A stretch of 64,000 bases of DNA from Panorpa germanica (GCA_963678705.1 OY783205.1:620001-684000), one strand, 5' to 3'. Shown: positions 12,671-24,029, counted from the first letter of the stretch. Notes: generated by a model from the letters alone, not told the origin. Program-made: numbers and translations.

Positions 12671-12979
12671 TTCAAAAGTATTGGATATAATACTAAAAAT
12701 ATTGAACAATGATGCTACAAAATTGTTATTTTATAACAAATATTCAAAAGTATTGAATATAATACTAAAAAATAATAGCTTCAATGAATTACAAGGATGC
12801 TACTAATAGATAGGTTATAGCAAATATTCAAAAGTATTGAATATAATACTAAAAAAATAATAGCTTCAATGAACTACAAGGATGCTACTAATAGATAGGT
12901 TATAGCAAATATTCAAAAGTATTGAATATAATACTAAAAAAATAATAGCTTCAATGAATTACAAGGATGCTACTAATAG
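12671..12979 (-). repeat. Tandem repeat of about 85 bp in the element's leader
   Basis: Three and a half copies of an approximately 85-bp AT-rich unit. Unit starts marked by AAATATTCAAAAGTATTGAA fall at 12738, 12822 and 12907, and a shorter, more diverged copy begins near 12671. The later copies are almost identical. The array lies between the primer binding site and the gag start, so it would be in the 5' untranslated leader of the genomic RNA. A repeat array in this position is reminiscent of the insulator in Drosophila gypsy, but the su(Hw) core TGCATA is not repeated here. Confidence 0.85.
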
Positions 12980-13119
12980 AAAAAAATACAATTATCAATT
13001 TATGATAATAATTGTATACAAGATAAAAAGATACTGTCTTATTATACTTAACAAAAAAAACTTTCGATTTTGATCTATGTACAGCTGTGTGCAGGGTTCT
13101 GGAAACGATTAACATCAGT

Positions 13120-13380
13120 TTAGATTATTCCATTTGTTCTAGAAGCATCCATCCATTCGCTGGGGGCAAAAGATTTCTTTTTTTCTGGTTCAGCGGGCTG
13201 TTGTTTTACATCCACCGGACTTGTAGAAAAATTATGTGAAATACAGATGAATTGACGTTCTATCTCGTACTCTTCGGCAATCTTGGAAATAATCGATCGA
13301 CGTAGTGGTATCCAGAATAATTGATCTGCATCCAGGTGTAGAATATATAGAAAAAAATTTTGGGCGTACCTCTTGGATAT
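13120..13380 (-). other. Open frame without ATG in the Ty3 leader
   Basis: On the minus strand, 86 codons are open between a stop at 13381-13383 and a stop at 13120-13122. Composition is protein-like and richer in GC than the surrounding leader (for example the segments IISKIAEEYEIERQ and FAPSEWMDASR). No ATG lies before the last quarter of the frame, so it is not a conventional gene. It could be chance, a captured host exon, or an upstream frame entered by splicing or a non-ATG start. I do not recognise the protein. Confidence 0.35.
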
Positions 13381-13403
13381 TTATGTGTAGGAATATCTCT
13401 TCG

Positions 13404-13421
13404 AGACCCCACCTGACACCA
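13404..13421 (-). other. tRNA primer binding site
   Basis: One base inside the 5' LTR, the minus strand reads TGGTGTCAGGTGGGGTCT, which is complementary to a tRNA ending AGACCCCACCTGACACCA. The CCTGACACCA terminus resembles insect leucine tRNAs, whose acceptor stem begins GTCAGG. The exact isoacceptor cannot be fixed without a tRNA set from the same genome. Confidence 0.75.
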
Positions 13422-13422
13422 A

Positions 13423-14170
13423 TGTTGTAAAATTGTGTCGTATTGTCGTTCTGGAGGAGATTACTCAGCTTACTAGTACATTCTGCAGGGATGCTAGCTT
13501 CTGGTAGTAGATTCTTCAGTTGACGACTTCCAACACCAATTACAGTAGTAATCGAATATCTTTCTTAAGATGATTAATAAGGATTCTTGTTCAGACGGTG
13601 TATTGTTGCAATTAGAGAATACTTGAGCGGTCTAAAGTAACCTCGTTGCGACATGCGACGGTTGAACAATTAGTATCTTTTTATTACTATTAATACAAAC
13701 ACTTTTATTAAAATATATCATTTATTCGTTGTAATATTATATCTGCTTACTTAATTACAATAGTATTTTATTAGATTAACGAAGATGACAGATATAAAAC
13801 AAAATGTAATTCTATAGTGTTATAATTTAATTAATAGTTGAAATGTGCTCACTATTCAATACGTACGAAGTTGCGAATAGTAATGCTTGCTTTGAGACTC
13901 AGGAGAAGACTGGCTTTCAGCGTCTTGTGCAATTTAATATATAATAATTTATTTCACATCACAGAACGCCAATACTGAATTACCAGCATTAAATCAATAT
14001 TAATCTCCACAAACCAGAGACAATATTTATAAGCGCTAAACTTAAATAATTATTCTTTACAATCTTAATACTAATACAAAAACTGTTTACATAATATAAT
14101 TCTATTACATAATTAACATTTAATATCATTAAAAATAAAAGGTAAGTGCGACATATGCGTACTTACAACA
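13423..14170 (-). repeat. 5' LTR of Ty3/gypsy element
   Basis: 748 bp, same termini and length as the copy at 6371-7118 and identical to it apart from the two adjacent bases near 13434-13435. As the upstream LTR for the minus-strand gag-pol it should hold the promoter and the RNA start. I did not find an unambiguous initiator or TATA box to mark. Confidence 0.95.
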
Positions 14171-14174
14171 AATA
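14171..14174. repeat. Target-site duplication AATA (right)
   Basis: AATA directly follows the second LTR and matches 6367-6370. The pre-insertion site can be read as GATCAATA followed by TTTTGTAGC. Confidence 0.85.
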
Positions 14175-15900
14175 TTTTGTAGCTGCAAAAAGCTTTAGCC
14201 ATTCCTGTTGCGTACTAGAGAAAATGGGACAAATAATAATACGAGACTGAGTAGTAAAATACGGTACATACGGGACGGGACGTATGAAAACCATAGATAT
14301 ACGGCTAAAAGCAAAAAAATTCGTACAATCCCTAAAAATTGTAATATTTATAAAACTATTTGTAGTTTTATATCGGTATACAGATTAACATATTTGTGAA
14401 TATATCTTAGGAATACCTTTTAATATTTAAAGGCTTTAAAGTGGGATAATAAAACCCTTTTAGATTAAAATTGTCTACGGACTAAGTATACCCATACCAG
14501 GTGTTCCTATATTTTATAAAGCAAAATTCATTATTACTTGCATTTCCATAGTTTATTGCAGATTTTCATGTAGAAAATGTCTAGCCTTTCAAATGTCATT
14601 GTACAATACTTAATTAATTTGTAGATCTTCCTACACTTGAATGTTTAATAATTTATTTCTTGAAAGGGTAACCTGTGATTTTTGAAATATTCAAAAAGAT
14701 TTTATCAGCAAATGGTAAACAGTTTATTTAAAAATATGTAAATTTAAATCATAAACCACTGTTAGCGATCTTGTCAAAAGATTAGAAGGTGAATTGGACA
14801 TCTATTAAGTTTGGTGACAATTTATTTGATAGACCAATATGCATATGTTATCAAAATCACTAAGTATTTAAAGAAAGAACAGCAAGAGATCAAAATTGAA
14901 TGAATGATTATCAATCAGGTAATTAATATCTTATTAGGATTGAAAGCATTTTTAAAAGACGCAGGGGTGCGAATTTTTCAATGTCTGAAACTTTACTTCA
15001 GTTTGAAGCTACTATGACAAGGATTAAAATATTTCCTACTCACTGCTTTAATTTAATTTTGTATTTCGTATTTAATTTAAATTGTTTAGCATATGGCAAT
15101 ATGCGTAGTCATTCACAGTACCATATTTAATTTAATTTATTTATTAAGTTTTCTTAAATTTTTTAGAACCTTACAAGAAACCAATGTCTTAAATTAAAAA
15201 TATTAAATTAAGAAAAACTATATTATATTATAACCTCCAAAATGTGACAATCTGTCAAAATGCAGTAGAATTTATATTTAAAAAAAGTTCAATGTCAGTT
15301 TGTCCAAAATAAAAAAATAAAAACAATTTCTATTACTAAATGTTATTAAAAACAGCATTTTTAATTATTTCACATACAATTTTGTCCAACTGCCGAACTG
15401 TCAAAATTTATATTACTAAAGACGCATCAGTACCAACTAAAATAATTAAACTCAAATTAAAACACGAATGTGACTAGGAATGCCATTCTGAAAACTTGAA
15501 CTCTAGATTACAATATTAAATAAAAACAGTAAATTATATATCAAAACTAAGGCTATATATGAGGCTTTATTCTAGTAAAATTTGATTTGTAACTTATTTT
15601 GAAATGCTGACTATAAAATTATAACTATAGTTGAAATTACGAGAGTTCGCATTCAATGCATGCGGGAAACAAGTTGTGCTATATAAAGCACTGTCTCATT
15701 AATTTTCTTATAATGTATATAGGAACTCACCATCGTATCGTAGATTTATACGGTTCTTATGACCTATTTTATGCATGAGTCACTGCCGAACGCTCATAAT
15801 TTCAACTATATTTCCTTTTTTATGTTTTTAATAGCAAGAGATTCTATTGTGAAGAAATTACATTATCCCGTTCTTGTTCATAACAACACTCTGTAACTAA
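14175..15900. other. No recognisable gene
   Basis: AT-rich non-coding sequence with no long open frame on either strand and no terminal repeats that I could pair. It is the continuation of the sequence split by the Ty3 insertion. Confidence 0.5.
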
Positions 15901-15904
15901 GAAA

Positions 15905-15990
15905 TAAAATATCTTCTTGGATCTGGGGACGAACCCAAAACTTCCAGTAGTACGTGGATACTCTTCATTTGAGCTACCTACGTATTGAAT
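15905..15990 (-). repeat. tRNA-derived SINE head
   Basis: Read on the minus strand, this has a tRNA-like layout: an A-box-like GGTAGCTCAAATGAAGAG, then GTACTACTGGAAG, then a B-box-like GGGTTCGTCCCC. Spacing between the boxes is close to that of a tRNA gene. The bases that would close the acceptor stem are not convincing, so it is more likely the pol III head of a SINE than a functional tRNA. The 3' tail to the left was not delimited. Confidence 0.5.
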
Positions 15991-16539
15991 AGGTTGTTTT
16001 AACAAAGGAAGTGTATTATAGCATTCTTAGCCCAATTAATCGGATCAGAGTAGTACAACAAAGAAATGACAGCAGCACCACTACAATATAAACAGCATTT
16101 TTGAATAATATTGTACTTCTAGTATGTGTATGGTATTTATACAAATAATTTAAATTCTCTGTAAAATGCCATTAGTATTTTTTCCGTAAAACCATTAAAA
16201 ATGATGAAGATATACTCGCATCTAACACAGGAAATGAAATAATAATGATTAATTTGCGGTGTTGACCAGAGACCAGAGACCGCTAAAACATTAACACGAA
16301 ATAATTAAATGAATCTAAAACACTTAATAAATACACCCATTAAAAAATAAATATGTAATAATAATTCATCAATTTAGTTTATTTTGAAATTATAATTAAA
16401 AAGAAAGTTAGTTACCTTAAAGTACAATTACAATTAACAAACCTAAATGTAAGACATTCTGTGTTTTTAATAGTGAGGTAAAACGGGCGTTTAATTTGGG
16501 AGCCGAACAATCCTGCTGTACCTTTTTCGAAATTTCGCT

Positions 16540-17110
16540 TTTTTAATTTTTGTTTATTGGAGTAGTGGCCTATGTCTTAATTTTTATAAAAGTGCACTAT
16601 ATATTGATAAAGTTGGTTACTGGAACCTCAAATGTCGAAATATTTGTAATAACTTCTTATATGTTAAGAGATATTAACAATTAAAAAAGTCATTTTGTAC
16701 CTTTAATTATTAAAGAGAAGAAATTATGAAAGATTAAGCGTTATAGAACATTCCAAGACATGTGACCTCACGACCGCTATGTTGCTACCTCTTTTATACA
16801 ACAGAGCGTAAACTAGATAGCATATTCAACACATAACTCTTAGCCATAAGAAAAATAATTGACTTACCCTTAATAATACAGACATGTTACGTCATAAATA
16901 TGGCCAACATCAGTAGCGCTAAAAGTACAATTCGAATTTTTAATTGCTATATCTCCGTCATCATTTAGATATTTATATAATATTCTTAATATTTGTTACC
17001 ATCAATTTCAATGAACAATTGAAAAATCAACCGAAAAATCGTGTGATATGATATTTACTACTAACAGCTGTGTCGTTTATTCCCTCAAGTTTTTTATTAT
17101 GATGGTTCTA
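16540..17110 (+). repeat. Dispersed repeat R-D, copy 1
   Basis: The stretch containing GCACTATATATTGATAAAG, the later AAAAAAGTCATTTTGTACCT and GTAGCGCTAAAAGTACAATTC recurs in inverse orientation at about 60355-60950, with the same order of landmarks. A more diverged copy lies at 62790-63075 and a short piece near 31610-31680. No open frame is shared, so this is probably a non-autonomous DNA element. Its ends are not resolved. Confidence 0.6.
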
Positions 17111-19255
17111 AAAAAGGAAAAATAATCTTAATATCTTATTTATTCTGTGACGTCATACGCAGAGCTAAAACAAGCGGTAAAACTGAAACCTTTGAATATT
17201 TAAAAACATAAAAACGTCAATATACATATAATATAATAACCGTTATTTCAATTAAATATTAGAAAACGATCTGCAAAAACACAAAAAAACGATATTTAAA
17301 TTATTAAAACCGTTTGAAACCCAAAAATTTACGCTCTAATCAAGAAATTAGTAAAAACAATTAGTGAGAACAATCGAAACATGTTTTTCTTGATTACAGC
17401 GTCAATTTTTCAATTGCAAAAGGTCTAAATATTTTAAATAATCAACGTTTAAAAAATAGAATCATCGAAATCGAAGTAGAATTGATCGGTTCCCTTATAA
17501 AACCCCTGCTTGACTCCACTACTATCTAAAGAGTTAAACGGCGAACACATTCAACAGGTGAGTGAGATGGTATTCGATTTTGTTGCGGACTGTACACATG
17601 AGCCAGACGAAGCCCCAGGCGGGATACATTCTCGTTGGCCAAAGTACAGGGCCGCATTTTTAAATATATAACGACTATCATCTATTATTCGATGATCGGT
17701 TTTCTGTCGAATTAAATATATGACTATAATCCACTTGGCTCAGATAAATTTATTCAATTTTAAAGTTACATAATGTTTTGTGATAATATTTAAATTAAGG
17801 CTATTAAAAATTAACGATAAACTAAAATGAAATTTTATTAATTAGCATCAGGCTAGAGTTAGTTAAACAGCACATGTAGCGTTTGTATGTCAAGCACACA
17901 CACACACACACACAGTCCTAACTAACATGGTCATTTGTATTTCACTGTTGCTGTGCAGGAAAGGAGAATTTAAACATATTTTTATATTAGAATACATATA
18001 TCTGCAATGTTGATCTATAGCTCCCGTATTTATTTTAGGAAGTTTCCGCTCTTAGCATCCTCTTGAAGGTTACCACGTTGCATGATCAAGTGTGGACAGG
18101 TGAAAAGGGGAGTGACAGAGGGAGAGGGAGGAGACAGGGGGGTGGGGTAAATGGTAAAAACCTAGAGTCAATACGTAAGCCTACTTTATTTTCTTCATTT
18201 ATTTAATTTGGCACAATGAAAACAGTTTGCTGAATATTTTTACTTTTTTTTAGCTCTCACGGACAGCAAAAACTTTTATTTTATGGAAAGGCTATTTCTT
18301 TTTCTTCTTTTCTGAAAGAACTGATGTTTTTTGCTCTCACTTCCTTTTGTATACTATTCTTTTTTTTCACTCGTAAAACAACGTTCCATCCGAAGAGAGT
18401 CATGCTAAAATCAACGATAGACTACTGGGAGAGGAGGGGGGGGGGGGGTGTATGAAAGGGGAGAAAATGGAACCACGTTGTTTATAGATAACCTCTAATG
18501 TATTCTAAAACAGATGGAGCTCGTGTCAATAACAAAATCAAAAAAATATTTGAATAAAAAGAGTATATATTTTCTTAACTGATACTAAATATGCTTAAAA
18601 AATATCAACGCACATTTTACACAGGACCATTAATTAACTTTCAGTTAACTGGGGTTTATTATGGTAAACGTCAGTTAGACAGCAGTCATTGCAGAGATTT
18701 ATTCTATAAATATAGAAGAGAAGGGAAGCGGGGAGGAAAACATTGCATTGTGAGACGGCTTACAACCGACAATTTGCGATGCCGACTTTTTGAGTATTGT
18801 GTATTCGAGTTGTTTCGCATTAGTACATTAAATCATAAGATAAACTTTATACTTTAATGTTTATTAAGAAGCGGAAACATTTGTGGGTAATACACGACCT
18901 TATTATTCGCTTCGAATGAAATAATAAACACGAAGAACAACCCGTTGGTACAGCTCACGTTTTGTTTGAATATGCATGTATCCAATCATGGTCCGAATCT
19001 CTGCAACAGAAAGAAGATTGTGGTGCGGCACTTAGATCTTCAGACGTATAAACTATATTATGAATACGAACATAGGAAATATATACAGTGGTGTATTAAT
19101 AAACATGAAAGTAGAAACTTCCTCTCATGATAAAAGGTGTTATATATTTTGCGATGTGGTATATACTATGGAAAAGTCGCAAATCTCAAGAAAACGGTTG
19201 CAGGTGGCAGTAGAACTGTTGCCGCGGTTGGTAGCTGCAAAACGAGTATTCTTAC
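17111..19255. other. No recognisable gene; microsatellite and G-rich tracts
   Basis: Contains a CA microsatellite at about 17895-17914, a purine/G-rich stretch at 18105-18150 and a run of about 12 G at 18435-18450. A short open frame at 18591-18857 and overlapping ones at 18945-19436 show no family resemblance, and the latter cover a dispersed repeat, so I do not call genes. Confidence 0.45.
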
Positions 19256-19262
19256 AGAGAAT

Positions 19263-19380
19263 GCGAGTAACAAAACGATGCCGCTTTATGCCAAATTTAT
19301 CTCACGTCTGAAATGGTCAATTGATGAATCAAAACATAAAAGGAAGCGGCGATTAGAATGGTTTATCTCCAGAATGCGAA
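19263..19380 (+). repeat. Dispersed repeat, copy 2 (see 5.0 kb)
   Basis: Same-orientation copy of the repeat at 5003-5126, starting with CGAGTAACAAAACGATGCCG. Short open frames crossing it should not be taken as genes. Confidence 0.6.
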
Positions 19381-20173
19381 CTGCGTTACTGTATGTTCTC
19401 GAGAACTTTCTTAAGACAGTCTTGCTTTCGGTGTGAGCTCGAACGTTTCTTTTAAGTAACATTGCGTTTGCAAATTAATTACTTGCAGGTGTTGACTTTT
19501 TAATTTGTTTTAGATATTTAAATGGTAATTATTATTCCTATCACAGTTTCTATAATGGTTTGAATATTACATTTAATTTGACAGTTGACAGTTGTATTGC
19601 GCATGCGCTATGAATATTAAATTTAATTGAAATTCAAGTCATGCGCATTAAAACAAATCAAAATATAATAACTTTCAACACACCCACGCCCACACAACTG
19701 TACACTACGTCTGCAGGCGTCGCTCGGTTCGATCTCAGGCAGTCTCATCTCATGCTAATGGATTTCATATCAGTTACTAAGATTACCCTGGCCAGTACAA
19801 TGTTGGAAAATAAGAGTATAAGGTTAGATTTTCTTTTAGGTACAGTAGCAGTGTTTTTGTGCATTAAATAGTGTTCGGTAGTATAATTCTTGGATATGTT
19901 TTCAAATTTTAGGACCAACGAAGGTTTTTTTAATCATTACTTATTTTACAATACGTGGTGCAAATTTTACCGACAATTGTACTTTTTTGCATAGAGCTCA
20001 AGCAAAATTCAAAATTTCTTTTGTGTTTAAATGCTTCGTTCGCGATTAGTTTTTGATTTCAGATAAAAGTATCATGAGTTATCCAGACCAGACCACCGTA
20101 AAAGTTCAAATCAGGTCAACGGTTGAATTTTCAAATTCTTTAAATAAAATACTATTTACATGTTGCTCTTTTA
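19381..20173. other. No recognisable gene
   Basis: Short frames only (for example 19641-19871), none with a recognised motif. No repeats were paired inside this stretch. Confidence 0.4.
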
Positions 20174-21308
20174 TCCTCCTATATTATAATGTTCCAAGTG
20201 TATGTTTATCTTAATATATATAAATTACGTGTCACGTTGTCTGTCCGCGATGGACTCCTAAACTACTTAACCGATTTTAATCAAATTTGTACACCGTGTG
20301 CAGTTTGATCCAACTTGAAAGATAGGATAGCTTACATCTCAATTTATGATTGCAATATTATCTTATTGCAAATTATTTGTCTATTAATTATCTGTATATG
20401 ACATATGACATCTGGCGACGATGATGGCGACATCTGTTGACTAGATTGAGTAAATATTCTGTTGACTAGATTGAGTAAATATTCAATAGATGGCGCTATG
20501 TAATGTAATATGACAAAAACGTTAGACACAGCAACGCGTGGCCGGGACAGCTAGTATTCTTATATGTTTGGTACTGGATTTTATGATAGCTCGAAAACAT
20601 ATCCAGTGGTGTTTTTGAAAATTTCTTATTTGGTAGAGAAAACAAATTCTAAGACTTTTGGCATCCTCGGATTTGTCCCTGAATTTCCTGGAATTCCGTA
20701 ATTTTGGGAAAACTGGAAAAAAATAAGCACTTTTTGCTGTATAATTTTTTATTCGTAAAAGATTTTCTATCTTTTGAAGTTTTGCATGTGTATTACGTTT
20801 TTTTTTATATATAGATTTTTGGGCTTCGTAGGTACGTAGCCTTTTATCGCCCCTAATACTATTCTGTCTTTTCTTATATATTATACCCAGATAACAGGAA
20901 TGATCTATTCATGGCTACTACAGTTATAAATCTCGGTTTCTCAACGTGTATTACGTTATGCGACATATTTTATAATTTAAAAATTCGAAAATTAAGAAAA
21001 TTAGGTGGTTCAATACAAAGGTTTAGAGAAAGCTAGTATACTAGTGATTAAAAATGAATCAAAATATTAAAATTTTAGTTTTGGTTTTTAGTAAAAATTA
21101 TGCTAGAAAGTTGAAATTTTGAATATAGGCTAGCTTTGGTACCTAATTTACAAATCGAAATTTTTTTTCTTCAAATTTTGAAAAATAGTTAATCAAATTT
21201 TTCAATTTAATAAAAATTTTAAATTAAAAATGGAATTAAAATTTGAATTATAATTATTTTATTGAATTCAAACCATACATCCAAAAAAGCGTAGCCGGTA
21301 AAAGCTAG
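20174..21308 (+). mobile_element. Helitron, family A, carrying a nested Helitron
   Basis: Starts TCCTCCTATATTATAATG after an A and ends GGTAAAAGCTAG before a T, the TC...CTAG layout and A/T insertion site of Helitrons. The 5' terminal motif TATATTATAATGTTCC recurs, mostly in inverse orientation, near 25480, 40330, 43575, 43630, 52645 and 62320, with related internal sequence. A second Helitron (20209-20554) sits 35 bp inside the 5' end. No coding sequence is present, so it is non-autonomous. Internal T-rich text such as the piece around TACGTAGCC is degenerate. Confidence 0.75.
20209..20554 (+). mobile_element. Helitron, family B, nested in family A copy
   Basis: 346 bp from TCTTAATATATATAAATTAC to GGCCGGGACAGCTAG, flanked by A on the left and T on the right. 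Removing it leaves host-element sequence that matches the uninterrupted family A copy near 62300-62320 (read in the other orientation: AAGAATATAAACATACACC). This acts as a paralogous empty site. A 25-bp segment beginning GTTGACTAGATTGAG is tandemly duplicated inside. A second family B terminus lies at 55330-55645. Confidence 0.85.
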
Positions 21309-22200
21309 TATGCTTACAATGTTTGAATAAAATAATTCCTTAATTATAAAAATTAAGGAAAATATGATTTTCTTTAATTTTCGAAACCCAGGTAACCCTT
21401 AAATTCAAAACATTTGTAGTTCATCGCGATAGAAATAACATTGACCGGTTCCCAAATAAAAGATTCATTTGACCCCACTTATTTGGCTCACTTCATGTTC
21501 TAAATATCAACAAATATGTTCGTAAATAACAGTGTACACAATATAAAACCATGGAATGCAGGCAGATAAAATAAAAAGAATAGTTTTATGAATATATTAA
21601 AATGATAATTGTAGTACACCGTAAGATGTTAGATTAGGAGAGCTGTACCGTTGCCGTTGTGTTGCCATTGGATGCTGTGAGATATGTAGTGAGTACAAAT
21701 ACACGGTGGTAGCCTAACTAAGGTATCGCGTAACCCGAATCTTTTTAGGGCAGAAATAATCATTATTATAAATCTGTGTCGAGATTCGTAGAATAGTGAC
21801 ACGCACTATAACGAATAACTGCACGTACCAACATGAGGACAATAAAAACACAAGACGGATCGTCTAACTGTGTTCGTCTCATCTCGTCTAGCCGGGTGAT
21901 GCTGGGATAGGGTTACACTTATTTCAATTTTAGGGAAATTTTATTTTTTAGATATTGAAATAATTTATGATGTAAGATAAAAAGAACGCACTCTTATTAA
22001 AATATTTAAGAGCTCTGGAAGGATCATGCAGCTCGGTAGCAGAAGAGGAATATCTAGAAAATCGTTTGGTTAAATATTTCTGCGGTAGATTGTCCTTTTC
22101 AAGCCTAATGAAATTGAGAATTAAAAAAAAAGCCTAATAAAAGGAGCAGAGGCAGAGAGATACAGCAAAAGAAAAAAAATGATAATAGTAAATATAATGA
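21309..22200. other. No recognisable gene
   Basis: Non-coding and AT-rich, with no paired repeats found. It lies between the nested Helitrons and a decayed non-LTR tail. Confidence 0.4.
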
Positions 22201-22201
22201 A

Positions 22202-22545
22202 AGATACAAGAGAATTGGAAGAGAGATACCGGAAAACATACGCGAAAAAGAGACAAGGAATATAACAAAATTGCTAGATCTAGATTGGGAAACGAAGGCA
22301 GCATTTACTTGGAAAATAAAGAGAAAGAATGTGCAAGGTGTACTGGAGAGAGATAAAAGCGCTAGAGCACATTAAGTATTCATATAAGAAGAGAGTATAA
22401 AGTGAAAAGAAGATTGTGCTGTTATTAAAGGGATGGCAGTGAAGGAAAGCAGTGGAAGGCGGAGATAGAGAGAAGGATAAAGGAAAGAGAAGGAATGGCA
22501 GAGTAGAAACAGACGGGAGAATAGCAGGAAGAAAGAAGTAGTAGC
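22202..22545 (+). pseudogene. Decayed C-terminus of a non-LTR retrotransposon ORF2
   Basis: Reads as RYKRIGREIPENIREKETRN followed by TKLLDLDWETKAAFTWK. After a frameshift it reads ECARCTGER then KALEHIKYSYKK. This corresponds to the region just before and including the C-terminal CxxC...H zinc-binding motif of R1/type-1-like insect non-LTR retrotransposons. A related, better preserved fragment is at 29259-29429 on the other strand. Frameshifts and stops make it non-functional. It ends about 130 bp before the 147-bp array. Confidence 0.6.
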
Positions 22546-22674
22546 GATACCATTATCTGTTTATCTAGGGGTTAAATTTATCTGTTTTGTGTCAATGCAA
22601 CTAAATGCAAAGATTTGTAATTTTATGATTTAAGGCAGAAGAATGTAGTGCCTAATGGCAAATTTTTTTTCTAG

Positions 22675-24009
22675 ATTTATTAAGGGGTTCTAAAAATTCA
22701 CGGACTTCTTTCTAAATGAAAAATTATTGCTTTCTTAATATTTCTTGATGCAGTTATATCCATTTATATTTAAAAAGACGAACTGCGTTAAAAAATTTGA
22801 AATGTCTCAACTATTTTGGATTTTATAAGGGGTTCCAAAAATTCATGGACTTTATTTTCAAAATGAAAAGTTATTGATTTCTTAATATTTTTTGATGCAG
22901 TTATATCCATTTATATTTAAGGAGACGAACTGCGTTAAAAAATTTGAAATATCTCAATTATTTTGGATTTTATAAGGGGTTCCAAAAATTCATGGACTTT
23001 TTTTTCAAAATGAAAAATTATTGATTTCTTAATATTTTTTGATGCAGTTATATCCATTTACATTTAAGAAGACGAACTGCGTTAAAAAATTTGGAATATC
23101 TCCACTATTTTGAATTTTATAAGGGGTTCCAAAAATTCATGGATTTTTTTTTCAAAATGAACAGTTATTGATTTATTAATATTTTTTGATGCAGTTATAT
23201 CCATTTATATTAAGGAAGACGAACTGTGTTAAAAAATTTGAAATATCTCAATTATTTTGGATTTTATAAGGGGTTCCAAAAATTCATGGACTTTTTTTTC
23301 AAAATGAAAAATTATTGATTTCTTAATATTTTTTGATGCAGTTATATCCATTTATATTTAAGAAGACGAACTGCGTTAAAAAATTTAAAATATCTCAACT
23401 ATTTTGGATTTTATAAGGGGTTCCAAAAATTCATGGACTTTTTTTAAAAAGAAAAATTATTGATTTCTTAATATTTTTTGATGCAGTTATATCCATTTAT
23501 ATTTAAGAAGACGAACTGCGTTAAAAAAATTAAAATATCTCAACTATTTTGGATTTTATAAGGGGTTCCAAAAATTCATAGACTTTTTTTTAAAAATGAA
23601 AAATTATTGATTTCTTAATATTTTTTGATGCAGTTATATCCATTTATATTTAAGAAGACGAACTGCGTTAAAAAATTTGGAATATCTCAACTATTTTGGA
23701 TTTTATAAGGGGTTCCAAAAATTCATAGACTTTTTTTAAAAAAGAAGAATTATTGATTTCTTAATATCTTTTGATGCAGTTATATTCATTTATATTTAAG
23801 AAGACGAACTGCATTAAAAAATTTGAAATATCTTAATATTTGTGGATTTTATCAGGGGTTCTAAAAATTCATGGACTTTTTTTTAAAAAGAAAAATTATT
23901 GATTTCGTAATATTTTTTGATGCAGTTATATTCATTTATGTCTAAGAAAGCAAACTGCGTTAAAAAATTTAAGGTATCTTCCTTTTTGTGAATTTTATAG
24001 GTGGTTCTC
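22675..24009 (+). repeat. 147-bp tandem repeat, forward arm
   Basis: About ten units counted at the anchor GGGGTTC: 22684, 22829, 22976, 23123, 23270, 23417, 23562, 23709, 23855 and about 24000. Spacings are 145, 147, 147, 147, 147, 145, 147, 146 and 145. Each full unit holds TGCAGTTATATCCATTTATA and, about 20 bp later, GACGAACTGCGTTAAAAAA, so a short GCAGTT/AACTGC inverted repeat lies in every monomer. Units up to 23709 carry the variant CTATTTTGGATT (type A). The last two carry forms of TATTTGTGGATT (type B). No open frame runs through it. Confidence 0.95.
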
Positions 24010-24029
24010 CTTCGTGTCCATGAATTTTA
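24010..24029. other. Centre of the giant inverted repeat
   Basis: The forward arm ends ...TATAGGTGGTTCT at 24009 and the inverted arm begins AGAACTACTTATA at 24030, leaving about 20 unpaired bases. RNA or single-stranded DNA across 22.8-24.9 kb could therefore fold into a stem of roughly 1 kb with a short loop, imperfect because monomers differ by several percent and the arms differ in unit number. Confidence 0.8.

Larger units (their letters stand above)
6367..14174 (-). mobile_element. Complete Ty3/gypsy LTR retrotransposon with 4-bp target duplication
   Basis: A full element of 7800 bp (6371-14170) plus the AATA duplications. In element sense the order is: 5' LTR (13423-14170), tRNA primer site (13404-13421), an unusually long leader of about 1.05 kb with tandem repeats, one gag-pol frame (12353-7404), a 285-bp non-coding tail with a purine tract, and 3' LTR (6371-7118). 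There is no envelope-like frame after pol. Nearly identical LTRs and an intact coding frame indicate a very recent insertion that may still be active. The pol order (protease, RT, RNase H, integrase, GPY/F module) assigns it to Ty3/gypsy (Metaviridae), although its gag resembles the DUF1759 type better known from BEL/Pao elements. Confidence 0.95.

Noticed and set aside
12451..12675. 74-codon frame in the Ty3 leader
   Set aside because: It overlaps the AT-rich leader and tandem repeat, and has a composition expected by chance.
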